DNA of 64,000 bases from Amycolatopsis rifamycinica (GTDB lineage: Bacteria; Actinomycetota; Actinomycetes; Mycobacteriales; Pseudonocardiaceae): the NCBI RefSeq assembly GCF_000695625.1, contig NZ_JMQI01000047.1, forward strand, positions 248,001 to 312,000, given 5' to 3'. Made by a program: the position numbers and the translations under genes. Positions within the stretch are counted from its first letter, which is position 1, and the number at the start of each line of letters is the position of its first letter. Below, piece after piece: positions 17,060 through 25,726 of the stretch. The notes under the pieces were generated by a model. That model saw only the letters and a program-made list of their open reading frames with translations. It had not been told where the DNA came from and did no database searches.

Positions 17060-18219
17060 TGCCCCCGAGGCGGAACTTCGGCACGACGTGGTGGGGCCGG
17101 GCCTGGGTCGAGGCGCTGGAGCAGCGCGCGAAGCTCGACCCGAACCGCCTGCCCCGCGGGCGGACGTACGCGCGGAAAGGCACCGTCAGCGAGCTCCACT
17201 TCGGCGCCGGCGGGATGACTGCCCGGGTGCGCGGGAGCCGGCCGGAGCCGTACAAGGTGACGATCACCATGCGCACCTTCACCGACGGCGAATGGGACAC
17301 GCTGCTCGGCGTGGTCGGCACCCAGCTCGGCCACGCGGCCGCGCTGCTCGACGGCGAACTGCCGGGCGCGCTCACCGAGCAGGCGCGCGAGGCGGGCGTC
17401 GACCTCCTGCCGGGCCCGGGCGACCTGCGGCCCCGGTGCTCGTGCCCGGACTCGGCGAACCCGTGCAAGCACGTCGCCGCGGTGTACTACCTGGTCGCCG
17501 ACGAGGTGGACCGCGACCCGTTCACGCTCTTCCTGCTCCGCGGCCGCCCGCGGGCGGACGTGCTGGCGGAGCTCCGGGCTCGCCGGTCGCCGGCGCGCGG
17601 CGAGAAACCGAAGCTCCCGAAGCCCGCCGACGAGGGCCTGACCCCGCGAGCGGCTTACGCACGCCGTCCGGGCGCGATCCCCGCCCTGCCGCCGCCTCCG
17701 CGGGTCCCCGGGCCGCCGGCGGTCCTGGACCTCGACCCACCCCCGGCCACCGGCTGGACGGCGGCGGCGCTGTCCGCCCTGGCCGCGGACGCCGCCTCGC
17801 TGGCCCGCGACCTGCTGACCGCCGGACCGGCAGCGGTGGAGCTGACGTTCGAGGAAGACCTCGCCCGCCGCGCGGCCGGCCGCCCGGCCGCGGAAATCAC
17901 TGCCCTGGCCACGGCGGCCCGGGTGCCACCCCGTGACCTGGCCCGCTGGGCCGAAGCTTGGCGCGAAGCCGGCCGTGGCGGCTTGGCGGCCCTGCGGGAG
18001 ACCTGGCAACCCGGCCCCGGCCCGTTGGCGGAGGCCGAATCGGTGCTGGCCGAAGCGGGCCTGCCGGGCAAACCGAAGATCTGGCGCAACCGCTTGACCC
18101 ACGGAGAGCTGCAACTGCGCTACGGCCGTGACGCCCGCTGGTACCGCTTCGTGCACGAAGGGACGGAGTGGCGCCTCGACGGTCCGCCTTCGGCGAGCCC
18201 GGTGGACCTCGCCTACTGA
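17059..18219 (+). CDS. SWIM zinc-finger protein
   Basis: The 386-residue protein carries a SWIM zinc finger, RCSCPDSANPCKHVAAVYY, with the CxC...CxH ligands at about residues 133-146. The N-terminus FGTTWWGRAWVEALEQRAKLDPNRLPRGRTYAR is typical of SWIM proteins paired with SNF2 helicases. The C-terminal half is Pro/Ala-rich and ends with an HGELQLRYGRDARWYRF segment. The ATG overlaps the helicase stop by one base. It likely binds DNA or protein for the helicase; this is inferred from the pairing. Confidence 0.9.
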   Translation: MPPRRNFGTTWWGRAWVEALEQRAKLDPNRLPRGRTYARKGTVSELHFGAGGMTARVRGSRPEPYKVTITMRTFTDGEWDTLLGVVGTQLGHAAALLDGELPGALTEQAREAGVDLLPGPGDLRPRCSCPDSANPCKHVAAVYYLVADEVDRDPFTLFLLRGRPRADVLAELRARRSPARGEKPKLPKPADEGLTPRAAYARRPGAIPALPPPPRVPGPPAVLDLDPPPATGWTAAALSALAADAASLARDLLTAGPAAVELTFEEDLARRAAGRPAAEITALATAARVPPRDLARWAEAWREAGRGGLAALRETWQPGPGPLAEAESVLAEAGLPGKPKIWRNRLTHGELQLRYGRDARWYRFVHEGTEWRLDGPPSASPVDLAY

Positions 18220-18241
18220 CCGCGCCGCCTTGTGGCGGTCA
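18217..18241 (+). terminator. Hairpin after the SNF2-SWIM operon
   Basis: The SWIM stop codon begins a TGACCGC...GCGGTCA inverted repeat with an 11-base loop, without a T-run. Its position at the operon end suggests a terminator of the actinobacterial type. The remaining bases to 18447 are GC-rich with no supported gene. Confidence 0.45.
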
Positions 18242-18447
18242 GCGGGGAGCCGCGGTCGACACCGGTCAGCCGGCTCTCCTCGTCCAGAGCGCGGCGGCGG
18301 CCCGGGGCCGGTCAGGGGCGCGTGCGGCCTCTTCGACCCGCGGCGCAGGTCGAACTGCCGTGGGCCCAGAGCTCGCCGCCGCCGATGCCGGGGTCGAGGA
18401 CGGCGCACCGCCGGCAGCCCGCCGGGCTCGGTGGTGGCGTAGGACGG

Positions 18448-19686
18448 CTACCGGTGCTCCGCCTTCCAGGCGTTGTACGTGTGGTCCAGGAACCGTGCCA
18501 CCCCGCGCACCACGTGCGCCGACCGCACCGACGTGAACACGTCGAACGCGTGCTGCGCCCCCGCCAGCTCCGCGTACGCCACCGGCTGCCGCGACTTCTC
18601 CCGCAGCCGCGAGACGAACTCGCGCGCCTCGCGCACCGGCACCAGGGAGTCGTCGCGGCCGTGGATCACGAAGAACGGCGGTGCGTCCGATGTGATGCGG
18701 TCCAGCGGGGACGCCGCGATGTAGTCGTCCAGGTGGGACACCGGGTCCCGGTCCGGGGCGAACACCCGGCGCGCGATCAGGCTCTCCAGGCGGTACTTGC
18801 TCGCCGGTGCCCCGGACGTCGCCGCGAAGTCGTACACCCCGTAGTGCGGGACGCAGGCCTGGATGCTCGTGTCCGCGTCCTCGAAGCCCGGCTGCAACGC
18901 CGGGTCGTTCTGCGACAGTGCCAGCAGCGCCGACAGGTGCCCGCCCGCCGAACCACCCGTCACCGCCACGAACCGCGGGTCGCCGCCGTACGAGGCGATC
19001 GACGAGCGGATCCACGCCAGCGCCTGCTTCGCCGCGACGATGTGCGCCGGCCACCGGTGGGCCGGCGACAGCGGGTAGTTGATCGCGACGCACACCCAGC
19101 CGCGGCGGGCCAGGTAGCGCATCAGCGGACGGCCCTGCTCCTCCTTGTTGCCGATCACCCACGCGCCGCCGTGGACCTGCAGCAGCACCGGCGCCCCGGA
19201 CACCTCCTCGAGGGGCCGGTACACGTCCAGCAGGAACCGCTTGCCGCCCGGGGCGTACGCGATGTCGCGGTCGACGCGCACGTCCGGCGCGCCCATCCGG
19301 AACGGCAGCGCCAGCTCGCCCCACGGCAGGCCCAGGTCGGACCGGCCCAGTTCCGCCGCGTAGTCCTCGCCCAGCGCCGACGTCAGCGCCTTCTCGATCT
19401 CCTCGCGGGCCCCGTGCCCGGTGCGGATCAGCGTGGCCAGCCCGGCGGCGGACGCGGCCGCCATCGCCAGGCCCGCCTTCGTCGACCGGTCGCCCACGCC
19501 GTGGCGGGCCACGTGCCACGCCGCGTCCGCCGCCGTCAGGGCCAGAAACTGGGGCGCCAGCTCGCCGGTCAGCCACCCGGCGAAGAACGCCGGGATCGTC
19601 GTGGACCGCGCCCGCAGCGGGCGGAGGGCGTTGGCGGTGAGACCGAGCTGGACCGCGCGACGGATCAGGAAATTCGGCTGCACCAC
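18448..19686 (-). CDS. Alpha/beta hydrolase of the hormone-sensitive lipase group (LipC-like esterase)
   Basis: The 412-residue protein has the HSL oxyanion-hole motif VHGGAW, the nucleophile elbow TGGSAGGHLSALL, the acid in VIHGRDDSLVP and the histidine in GAQHAFDVF. The long N-terminal region with hydrophobic helices resembles M. tuberculosis LipC (Rv0220), which sits beside the acyltransferase Rv0221; here the neighbour across a 61-bp divergent gap is also a wax-ester/TAG synthase. It should hydrolyse short-chain esters, perhaps at the cell surface. The start is one of two consecutive GTG codons (19686/19683) just downstream of TATCAT, so the message may be nearly leaderless. Confidence 0.9.
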   Translation of the reverse strand: MVQPNFLIRRAVQLGLTANALRPLRARSTTIPAFFAGWLTGELAPQFLALTAADAAWHVARHGVGDRSTKAGLAMAAASAAGLATLIRTGHGAREEIEKALTSALGEDYAAELGRSDLGLPWGELALPFRMGAPDVRVDRDIAYAPGGKRFLLDVYRPLEEVSGAPVLLQVHGGAWVIGNKEEQGRPLMRYLARRGWVCVAINYPLSPAHRWPAHIVAAKQALAWIRSSIASYGGDPRFVAVTGGSAGGHLSALLALSQNDPALQPGFEDADTSIQACVPHYGVYDFAATSGAPASKYRLESLIARRVFAPDRDPVSHLDDYIAASPLDRITSDAPPFFVIHGRDDSLVPVREAREFVSRLREKSRQPVAYAELAGAQHAFDVFTSVRSAHVVRGVARFLDHTYNAWKAEHR

Positions 19687-19735
19687 CGCGATGATACCGG
19701 CGAGTAGGGTGACGCGCCGCTCACCGGAAGTGGCT

Positions 19736-19747
19736 TACCCTGACGCC
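19736..19747 (+). promoter_or_regulatory. -10 element for a leaderless wax-ester synthase transcript
   Basis: TACCCT at 19736-19741 fits the actinobacterial -10 pattern TANNNT and is followed by only six bases before the ATG at 19748. That spacing puts the transcription start at the A of the start codon, and no Shine-Dalgarno sequence is present. Confidence 0.6.
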
Positions 19748-21142
19748 ATGCAGAGACTGAGCGGCCTCGACGCGAGCTTTCTCTACCTCGAGACGTCGTC
19801 GCAGGTCCTGCACGTCTGCGGGCTGCTCGTCCTCGACGGCTCGACCGTCCCCGGCGGCTACAGCTTCGCGAAGCTGCACGCCAAGCTCGGCGAACGTGTC
19901 CGGCAGATCCCGGCGTTCCGCCGCAAACTGCACAACCCCCTCTGGAACCTCAGTCACCCCGTCTGGGTGGAAGACGAGGACTTCGACCTCGACCACCACG
20001 TGCACCGCATCGGCGTGCCCGCCCCCGGCGACCGCGCCGAGCTGGCCGAGCTGTGCGCGCACATCGCGGGGCAGCAGCTCGACCGCGCGCACCCGCTGTG
20101 GCAGCTGTACGTCATCGAAGGGCTGGCCGACGGCCGGCTCGCCGTGCTGCTCAAGATGCACCACGCGAGCGTCGACGGCGTGAGCGGCGCCAGCCTGATC
20201 TCCTACCTGGCCGGGCTCGAGCCGGACGGGCCGATGCCGGAAGTCGAGGAACACCGGAACGCCGGGATGCCGTCGCCGCTGGACCTGATCCGGGCCGGCG
20301 TCGAGAGCGCCGTGCGGCGGCCCGCCGAGGTCGCGCGGCTGCTGCCCGACCTGCTGGGGCTGATGCCGCGGTGGGTCGGCCGGGCGTTGCGGGGCAAGGG
20401 GATGCCGATCCCGTTCACCGCTCCGCGGACGTCGCTGAACGGCACGATCACCGGGCACCGCAGCGTCGCCTTCGCCCAGCTCGACCTCGACGACGTCAAG
20501 GACGTCAAGAACGCCTTCGGGGTCACGGTGAACGACGTCGTGCTCGCACTCGTCGCCGGTGCGCTGCGGGAGTTCCTCGCCGCGCGCGGCGAGCTGCCGG
20601 AGGACCCGCTGGTGGCGACCGTCCCGGTGTCGGTGCACGAGCGGACCGAACGCGAGCACGGCAGCAACAAGGTTTCGGCGTTCTTCGCCTCCCTGCCCAC
20701 GCACCTGCCCGACCCGGCCGCGCGGGTGTTCTTCCTCGCCGAGGCCAACCGGCGCGCGAAGGACCACCACCACGACATCGACGCCGACATGCTGCAGGAC
20801 TGGGCGCAGTTCTCGGTCGCGTCGGCGTTCGGGCTCGCCGTCCGCGCGTACTCCGCGCTGCGCCTGGCCGAGAAGCACCCGGTGGTGCACAACCTGGTCG
20901 TGTCGAACGTGCCCGGCCCGCCGATGCCGCTGTACTTCCTCGGCGCGCGGATCACCGGGTTCTACCCCCTCGGGCCGGTCTTCCACGGCGCCGGGCTGAA
21001 CGTCACGGTCCTGTCGAACGCGGGGAAGGTGCACGTCGGCCTGCTCGGCGCGCGAGAGCTCGTGAAGGACCTGTGGCCGCTCGCCGACGCGCTCCCGGAC
21101 GCCCTCGCCGAGCTGCTGAAGGCCTCGCCTACCGGGGGCTGA
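19748..21142 (+). CDS. Wax ester synthase/diacylglycerol acyltransferase (WS/DGAT)
   Basis: This 464-residue enzyme begins MQRLSGLDASFLYLET, the hallmark N-terminus of the family. It has the catalytic HHASVDG (residues 138-144; general form HHxxxDG), and later VNDVVLALVAGALREFL and SNVPGPPMPLYFLGARI. It makes wax esters or triacylglycerol from acyl-CoA at the membrane, a carbon store well suited to a steroid-degrading actinomycete. The frame is open to 19421 but the family start is the ATG at 19748. The 3' end overlaps the convergent frameshifted gene by 14 bp. Confidence 0.95.
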   Translation: MQRLSGLDASFLYLETSSQVLHVCGLLVLDGSTVPGGYSFAKLHAKLGERVRQIPAFRRKLHNPLWNLSHPVWVEDEDFDLDHHVHRIGVPAPGDRAELAELCAHIAGQQLDRAHPLWQLYVIEGLADGRLAVLLKMHHASVDGVSGASLISYLAGLEPDGPMPEVEEHRNAGMPSPLDLIRAGVESAVRRPAEVARLLPDLLGLMPRWVGRALRGKGMPIPFTAPRTSLNGTITGHRSVAFAQLDLDDVKDVKNAFGVTVNDVVLALVAGALREFLAARGELPEDPLVATVPVSVHERTEREHGSNKVSAFFASLPTHLPDPAARVFFLAEANRRAKDHHHDIDADMLQDWAQFSVASAFGLAVRAYSALRLAEKHPVVHNLVVSNVPGPPMPLYFLGARITGFYPLGPVFHGAGLNVTVLSNAGKVHVGLLGARELVKDLWPLADALPDALAELLKASPTGG

Positions 21143-21622
21143 GCACCACGACCGGGATCTCCCGCTCGGTCCACGCCTGGTACTTCGCGAAGTCCGCGTA
21201 CAGCTCGACCAGCCGCGGCCAGAGCCCGGCGCGCTCGTCCGGCCCGGCCACCCGGGCGCGGACCGGCACACCGCGCCGTCCCTTGAGGTGGATGCGGGTT
21301 CCGGGTGCGCCAGCAGGTTGCGGTACCACTGCGGGTGCCGGGGCAGGCCGCCCTGCGAGCCGACGACCACGACGTCCTCGCCGGACCGCAGGTACAGCAG
21401 CGGGGTGGTGAACAGCCGCCCGGACCTGCGGCCGCGGTGTTCCAGCAGCAGCGTCGGGACCGGCTTGCGGAACCCCGCGCCGATCCGCCACGTGCTGCCG
21501 ACGCGGCCGCCGGTCAGCCGGAAGACCGCCACCTGCGCCCGGGCCGCGTACTTCATGACCTTGGCGGTCACCGGCGAATCGAGGCCGCCGGGTTTCCGGT
21601 CGGGCAGGCTGAAGCGTCCCAT
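21129..21622 (-). pseudogene. Deazaflavin(F420)-dependent nitroreductase-family gene, frameshifted
   Basis: From ATG 21622 the reading VMKYAARAQVAVFRLTGGRVG...LLLEHRGRRSGRLFTTPLLYL...GGLPRHPQWYRNLLAHPE is the Ddn-like F420 nitroreductase fold. After LLAHPEP the frame is lost and similarity resumes one frame over as RIHLKGRRGVPVRARVAGPDERAGLW, ending in PVVVLSPR and a stop at 21129. The interval is 494 bases, one short of a multiple of three, which fits a single-base deletion near 21293-21300. It could be a true pseudogene or a sequencing error. It overlaps the alpha/beta hydrolase stop upstream (ATGA). Confidence 0.85.
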
Positions 21623-22503
21623 CAGGGATTCCTTCCTCGGAGGGAGTGGACCGCGGCGAGCAGGGCGGGCACCCAGCGGTCGGCGGCCAGCACGCAGGCG
21701 GCGTGCCCGGCCTCGACCTCGTAGGTGGCCGCACCGGGGATCCGGCGGGCCAGAGCCCGCTGGTGGGCGGGGGCGATGAACCGGTCCCGGGCGGTCACGA
21801 CGACCGCGGCCGGCAGCCGCAGCGTGTGCAGCCACGGCGTCGAGTCGAACCGGCCGATCTCGTCCACGGCCACCGCGATGGCCCACGGGGTGGTCGACCG
21901 GAACTCCCGCAGCCCCCACCGCCGGTCGGCCAGGCGTTCGCGGGGGAGCACGGCGGGCACGGCCGGCGGCCGCAGGTGCTCGCGCAGCTGCCGCAGCGTC
22001 CGGCCGAAGACCGCGAGGGCGGCGCGCTGCCGGAGCCCGCGGCCGAACCGGTCCGCGGTCGAGCACAGCACCAGCCCGGTAACACGTTCTGGTTCCGCGC
22101 GCGCCACGAGCTGGGCGACCAGCCCGCCCATCGAGTACCCGGCGACGGCGAACCGGCCGACGCCGAGCGCGTCCGCGACGGCGGTGACGTCTTCCGCGCA
22201 GTCGGCGAGCCGGAACTCCGGCGACCGGATGCCCCGGCCGTGCCACCGCTGGTCGAACACGATGACGCGGTGGTGCCGCGCCAGCCGCGTGAGCGCCGGG
22301 TACCAGGTCAGCAGCCCTGTGCAGGCCACGGAGTGCAGCAGGACGATGGCCGGCGCGTCCCGCGGGCCGACGTCGGCGACCACGGTCCGGCCGCGGCCGG
22401 GCAGCTCCACCGGGACCGGCTCGGGCACGCCCGCGGTCGGCGGCACGGTGATCAGCCGCCGCGTCCCCGCCATCGCGCCACCCCCGGGGGTTGCCGTGCC
22501 CAC
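21622..22503 (-). CDS. Alpha/beta hydrolase
   Basis: This 293-residue hydrolase has IVLLHSVACTGLLTWYPAL (oxyanion region), VIVFDQRWHGRG, nucleophile elbow GYSMGGLVAQL, the acid in VVTARDRFIAP and histidine in EAGHAACVLA. It resembles the 3-oxoadipate-enol-lactonase-like branch, but no substrate can be given. The start could also be the internal ATG eleven codons in. It is coupled to the frameshifted F420 gene downstream and is divergent from the igr-type operon. The KstR box at 22520-22533 lies 17 bp upstream of its start, so it may be co-regulated with steroid genes. Confidence 0.88.
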   Translation of the reverse strand: MGTATPGGGAMAGTRRLITVPPTAGVPEPVPVELPGRGRTVVADVGPRDAPAIVLLHSVACTGLLTWYPALTRLARHHRVIVFDQRWHGRGIRSPEFRLADCAEDVTAVADALGVGRFAVAGYSMGGLVAQLVARAEPERVTGLVLCSTADRFGRGLRQRAALAVFGRTLRQLREHLRPPAVPAVLPRERLADRRWGLREFRSTTPWAIAVAVDEIGRFDSTPWLHTLRLPAAVVVTARDRFIAPAHQRALARRIPGAATYEVEAGHAACVLAADRWVPALLAAVHSLRGRNP

Positions 22504-22519
22504 CCTTTCCGGTTAAGAC

Positions 22520-22533
22520 TAGAACAGGTTTCA
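22520..22533. promoter_or_regulatory. KstR-type operator of the igr-like operon
   Basis: TAGAACAGGTTTCA matches TNNAACNNGTTNNA at every fixed position. It lies in the 57-bp divergent gap between the alpha/beta hydrolase (minus) and chsE1 (plus) and could control both. TATTGC just downstream could serve as a -10 element for chsE1. Confidence 0.87.
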
Positions 22534-22560
22534 CTATTGCGCCCGATCCGGAGGACAGGC

Positions 22561-23682
22561 GTGGACTTCGCTCTTGACGAAACGCAGACCGAGATCGCCG
22601 CCCTCACCGCGAAAGTGCTCAGCGGCTTCGGGGGTGCGGCCGGCTCCGCTCCCGCGGCCCCCTCGAAGCGGGTGGCGCCCGACGACCCTTGGCGCGCGCT
22701 CGCCTCGGCGGGCCTGCTCGCCCTGGCCCTGCCCACGGAACTGGAAGGCGACGGCCTGGGCGTCGCCGAGGTCGCCCAGGTTCTGACCGAGACCGGCCGG
22801 GCCGCCGCGCCGGTGCCCGCGTACGCCGCCCTCGCCCTCGGCGTCCTGCCGATCGAGTCGCTCGGCACGCCCGCCCAGCGCGCGGAGTTCCTGCCACCGG
22901 TCGCCGCCGGGGAAGCGCTGCTCACCGCGGCCCTGCACGAGCCCTCCGCGCCGCTCGCCGCGGAGCCCGCCGCGATCGCGCGGCCGGGCGACGGGAAGTG
23001 GCTGATCAGCGGCGTGAAGACGGCGGTCCCGTACGCCGCCGAAGCCGGCCGGATCCTCACGCCGGTGACGACCGCGCACGGCAGCGCCGTCTACCTCGTC
23101 GACCCGCACGCCGAAGGCGTCACGCTCGTCCCGACACCCACCTCCTCCGGGGCACCGGAGTACACGGTCCGGCTCGACGACGTCGCCGTCGAGGAAACGG
23201 ACCTCCTGTTCGACCGCGGCGCGGTCGCGGCGCTGCACCGGTTCGCGCTGGCCGGTGCCCTGGCCCTCGGCGACGGCCTGCTGGCCGGTGCGCTCGCGCT
23301 CACCGTGAAGCACGTCGGCGAGCGGACCCAGTTCGGCAGGCCGCTCTCCGCCTTCCAGGCCGTGGCGGGCCAGATCGCCGACGTCTACGTGGCCGCGCGG
23401 ACCGTGCACCTCGCCGTGACGTCCGCGGTGTGGCGGCTGGCTTCGGGCCTCGACGCGGACGCCGAACTCGACATCGCCGCCTACTGGTTCGCCTCGCGGG
23501 CGCCGGAAGCGCTGGCGACCTGCCACCACCTGCACGGTGGGGTGGGTGTCGACGAAACCTATCCGCTGCACCGGTATTCGTCGGCGGTCAAGGATCTCGG
23601 CCGGACGCTCGGCGGGGCCGCGCACCGGCTCGGCCGGCTCGGCGAACGAGTGGCGGGGGTGAGCGGATGCACGTCGAACTGA
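22561..23682 (+). CDS. chsE1: Acyl-CoA dehydrogenase subunit FadE28/ChsE1-like
   Basis: The 373-residue protein is an acyl-CoA dehydrogenase with the C-terminal helical domain well kept (VKHVGERTQFGRPLSAFQAVAGQIADVYV, HHLHGGVGVDETYPLHRYSSAVKDL) and a divergent N-terminal half. This fits FadE28, one half of the ChsE1-ChsE2 heterotetramer. That enzyme oxidises the three-carbon (propanoyl-CoA) steroid side chain. The GTG start at 22561 follows CGGAGGACA; longer readings upstream lack similarity. The gene overlaps fadE29 by 16 bp and heads a five-gene operon matching Rv3544c-Rv3540c of M. tuberculosis. The P450 gene cyp125, which starts that operon there, is absent here. Confidence 0.92.
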   Translation: MDFALDETQTEIAALTAKVLSGFGGAAGSAPAAPSKRVAPDDPWRALASAGLLALALPTELEGDGLGVAEVAQVLTETGRAAAPVPAYAALALGVLPIESLGTPAQRAEFLPPVAAGEALLTAALHEPSAPLAAEPAAIARPGDGKWLISGVKTAVPYAAEAGRILTPVTTAHGSAVYLVDPHAEGVTLVPTPTSSGAPEYTVRLDDVAVEETDLLFDRGAVAALHRFALAGALALGDGLLAGALALTVKHVGERTQFGRPLSAFQAVAGQIADVYVAARTVHLAVTSAVWRLASGLDADAELDIAAYWFASRAPEALATCHHLHGGVGVDETYPLHRYSSAVKDLGRTLGGAAHRLGRLGERVAGVSGCTSN

Positions 23683-24821
23683 CCAGCGCGCAGCGGCAGC
23701 TGCGCGCGGAACTGCGTGCGTACTTCGCCGGCCTGATCAGCCCCGAGGAACGCCGGGCGATGCGGCGCGAGCGGCACGGTCCGGTCTTCCGCGAGATCGT
23801 CCGCCGGATGGGCCGCGACGGCCGGCTCGGCGTCGGCTGGCCGGTCGAGTACGGCGGCCAGGGCTTCGGCGGCGTCGAACAGCACCTGTTCGTCGACGAG
23901 GCCGCGCGCGCCGACGTCCAGCTGCCTTCGGTCACGCTGCAGACGGTCGGGCCGACCCTGCAGGAATTCGGCACGGACGAACAGAAGTCCTTCTTCCTGC
24001 CGAAGATCCTGGCGGGAGAGATCCACTTCGCGATCGGGTACAGCGAACCGGAAGCGGGCACCGACCTCGCGTCGCTGCGGACGACCGCGGTGCGCGACGG
24101 CGACGGATACGTGGTCAACGGCCAGAAGATCTTCACCACCGGCGGGCACGACGCCGACTACGTCTGGCTCGCCGTGCGGACCGCGCCGGACGCGCCGAAG
24201 CACAAGGGCATCTCGATCCTCATCGTCGACACGAGCGACCCCGGCTACTCCTGGACGCCGATCATCACCTGCGACGGCGCCCACCACGTCAACGCGACGT
24301 ACTACTCGGACGTCCGCGTGCCGGCGAACCGGCTGGTGGGGGCGGAAAACGCGGGCTGGCGGCTGATCACGACGCAGCTCAACCACGAGCGGGTCATGCT
24401 CGGGCCGGCCGGGCGGATCGGCGGCCTGTACGACCGCGTCCGCGCCTGGGCGAGCGCGCACGGCCTGCTGGACCTCGCCGACGTGCGAGCCGTGCTCGCC
24501 GAGGCGCTGGCCGTGACCCGCGTCAACGAGCTGCTGAACTGGCAGGTCGCGGTGTCCTCGGCGAGCGCGCCGGTGGGCGTCGCGGACGCGTCGGCGACCA
24601 AGGTGTTCAGCTCGGAGGCCATCCAGCGGATCGGCCGGAACCTGGAAGAGGTCGTCGGGCGCCACGGCGACCTGGCCGATCCGGACACCGCCGAGCTGGC
24701 CGAATGGCTGGACCTCACCGCGAAGCGCAACATCGTGCTGACGTTCGGCGGGGGCGTCAGCGAAATCCAACGGGAGCTGATCGCTTCGATCGGCCTGGGC
24801 CTGCCGAGGGTGCCGCGATGA
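23667..24821 (+). CDS. chsE2: Acyl-CoA dehydrogenase subunit FadE29/ChsE2-like
   Basis: This 384-residue partner subunit (387 in M. tuberculosis FadE29) has GVGWPVEYGGQGFGGVEQHLF, the FAD-binding YSEPEAGTDLASLRTTAVRDGD, QKIFTTGGHDADYVWLAVRT and a C-terminal AKRNIVLTFGGGVSEIQRELIA. Together with ChsE1 it forms an alpha2beta2 dehydrogenase that introduces the double bond in the 2'-propanoyl side chain of steroid CoA esters. It overlaps chsE1 at its start and chsH2 (ATGA) at its end, so the complex subunits are translationally coupled. Confidence 0.94.
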   Translation: MHVELTSAQRQLRAELRAYFAGLISPEERRAMRRERHGPVFREIVRRMGRDGRLGVGWPVEYGGQGFGGVEQHLFVDEAARADVQLPSVTLQTVGPTLQEFGTDEQKSFFLPKILAGEIHFAIGYSEPEAGTDLASLRTTAVRDGDGYVVNGQKIFTTGGHDADYVWLAVRTAPDAPKHKGISILIVDTSDPGYSWTPIITCDGAHHVNATYYSDVRVPANRLVGAENAGWRLITTQLNHERVMLGPAGRIGGLYDRVRAWASAHGLLDLADVRAVLAEALAVTRVNELLNWQVAVSSASAPVGVADASATKVFSSEAIQRIGRNLEEVVGRHGDLADPDTAELAEWLDLTAKRNIVLTFGGGVSEIQRELIASIGLGLPRVPR

Positions 24822-25726
24822 ACATCGAAGAGGCCGCCGCGCGGATCGCCGCGCGCGGGGAATGCGCGCCGCGCCCGGCCCGCGACCCCGTCAACCAGGC
24901 CATGGTCAACAACTGGGTGGAGGCGATCGGGGACCGCAACCCGGTCTACACCGACCCGGAGTTCGCGGCGGTGAGCGTCCACAAGGGACTGGTGGCGCCG
25001 CCCGCGATGGCGCAGGTGTGGACGATGGGCGGCCTGAACGTCCCACGGGGCACCGACGATCCCCTCGGCCTGATGATGGAGCTGCTCGACGAGGCGGGGT
25101 TCACGTCGGTCGTGGCGACGAACTCGGAGCAGACCTACCACCGCTACCTGCGGCCCGGCGAACAGGTCGAGGCGCGGACGCGGCTGGAGGAGGTGACCGG
25201 CCCCAAGAAGACCGCCCTCGGCGAGGGCTGGTTCGTCACCACCCGGATGACCTGGTACGTCGGCGACGAGGCCGTCGCCGAGATGATGTTCCGGGTGCTC
25301 AAGTTCCGCCCGCCCGCGCCGAAGCCGCCGCCGTCGCCGGTGCTCGGGCCGGTGATCAGCCGGGACACGGAGTTCTTCTGGGACGGCCTCCGCGAGGGTG
25401 AACTGCGGATCCAGCGGTGGGGCGAGACGCTGCGGCACCCGCCCGGGCCGATGCCGCCCGACGGCTCGCTGGACACCAAGCCCGACTACGTCGTCGCCAG
25501 TGGCCGGGGGACCGTGTACTCCTACGTCGTGCACCACCACCCGCCGGTGCCGGGCAAGGAACTCCCGTTCGTCGTGGCCTTGGTCGAACTGGAAGAAGGG
25601 GTCCGCGTGCTGGCCGAGCTGCTGGGCGCGGCGCCGGAGGAAGTCCACATCGGACTGCCGGTCGTCGCGGCGTTCGTCCGCGTCGACGACGACCTGACCC
25701 TGCCCGCGTGGAAGGTGGCCCGATGA
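24818..25726 (+). CDS. chsH2: Steroid enoyl-CoA hydratase ChsH2-like, MaoC plus DUF35
   Basis: This 302-residue protein has an N-terminal MaoC-like half (VNNWVEAIGDRNPVYTD, VAPPAMAQVWTMGG, YHRYLRPGEQVEARTRLEEV) and a C-terminal DUF35 half (TEFFWDGLREGELRIQRW, TLRHPPGPMPP, SGRGTVYSYVVHHHPP). ChsH2 pairs with ChsH1 to hydrate the three-carbon enoyl-CoA side chain, and its DUF35 part binds the Ltp2 aldolase. The two CxxC pairs that form the DUF35 zinc ribbon in many homologues are not present: the positions read RWGETL and MPPDGS. The gene overlaps chsE2 and chsH1 by four bases each. Confidence 0.93.
   Translation: MNIEEAAARIAARGECAPRPARDPVNQAMVNNWVEAIGDRNPVYTDPEFAAVSVHKGLVAPPAMAQVWTMGGLNVPRGTDDPLGLMMELLDEAGFTSVVATNSEQTYHRYLRPGEQVEARTRLEEVTGPKKTALGEGWFVTTRMTWYVGDEAVAEMMFRVLKFRPPAPKPPPSPVLGPVISRDTEFFWDGLREGELRIQRWGETLRHPPGPMPPDGSLDTKPDYVVASGRGTVYSYVVHHHPPVPGKELPFVVALVELEEGVRVLAELLGAAPEEVHIGLPVVAAFVRVDDDLTLPAWKVAR

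Noticed and set aside
22078..22091. KstR-like GGTAACACGTTCTG
   Set aside because: It is inside the alpha/beta hydrolase coding sequence, lacks both flanking T/A bases and is not near a promoter. The AAC-N2-GTT core is expected by chance now and then.
19721..22534. A 937-codon minus-strand frame across the wax-ester synthase
   Set aside because: It contains the N-terminal part of the F420 nitroreductase near 21300-21622, but the remainder is antisense to the wax-ester synthase or out of frame in the hydrolase.
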